The position numbers and the translations under genes are program-made. Shown one piece after another: positions 13,719 to 13,766 of a stretch of DNA of 13,766 bases. The DNA is from an uncultured Lachnospiraceae bacterium (lineage in GTDB: Bacteria > Bacillota > Clostridia > Lachnospirales > Lachnospiraceae). A model generated the notes under the pieces. It was not told the origin of the DNA, did not search any database, and worked only from the letters and a program-made list of their open reading frames with translations. The stretch is from assembly GCA_947625995.1 (NCBI GenBank), contig CANQQN010000026.1:1-13766 (forward strand), read 5' to 3'. Position 1 is the stretch's first letter; each line of letters starts with the position of its first letter.

Positions 13719-13766
13719 GATTTCTCCGTTCCTGCGGACCCTTGCCGCATCCCTGCCGGCTTTTTG

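Noticed and set aside
13719..13766. Gene or promoter at the right edge
   Set aside because: Only 48 bp upstream of the DHHW start, containing its ribosome binding site; nothing else can be supported.

Overview
This window looks like chromosome from a spore-forming, Gram-positive clostridium, most likely a gut Lachnospiraceae-type organism. That is an inference from base composition near 50% GC, AGGAGG-type ribosome binding sites, the protein families present, and a cluster of spore/cortex peptidoglycan hydrolases. No rRNA, tRNA, CRISPR array or classical insertion sequence was seen.

Layout. At the left edge is the 5' part of a family II (Mn-dependent) pyrophosphatase gene, ppaC, running off the window (minus strand). 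Its GTG start lies 44 nt inside the 3' end of ftsH. Upstream of ftsH comes pyrG (CTP synthase), also minus. From 4419 to 7743 lies the spore lysis region. It holds a LysM + GH18 (SleL/YaaH-like) gene on the minus strand and, divergently, a cell-wall amidase on the plus strand. Next come an SleB-type hydrolase with a PcsB-like coiled coil, sharing an operon with ilvE, then folA behind a MATE exporter, and finally a DHHW (AlgX-like) membrane-anchored protein at the right edge.

The notable object is a 1,481-bp element (4834-6314) inserted in the GH18 gene. It carries a serine recombinase (plus strand) and a SipW-type signal peptidase (minus strand), divergently transcribed. Both ends show the same 7-bp sequence, TACGTAT. 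Joining the flanks through one copy rebuilds an uninterrupted 376-aa LysM-GH18 protein with the in-frame join Y-T-Y-G-P-P-M-A-V. This is the architecture of sporulation 'skin' elements (sigK, spsM and others), where a serine recombinase excises the insert in the mother cell. Here it is about as small as such an element could be, and it sits in a spore lytic-enzyme gene. Whether it is developmentally excised or is a dead insertion cannot be settled from the sequence. The recombinase lacks the usual C-terminal zinc ribbon, and its reading frame runs through the attachment site into host DNA.

How the genes fit together. The GH18 protein, the amidase and the SleB-type hydrolase all act on peptidoglycan and probably serve sporulation or germination, though the SleB-type protein may act in vegetative cells. 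Both genes of the divergent GH18/amidase pair have sequences matching the sigma-K (mother-cell) promoter consensus. The remaining genes are housekeeping: pyrophosphate removal, membrane proteolysis, CTP synthesis, branched-chain amino acid metabolism, folate reduction, and drug/metabolite efflux.
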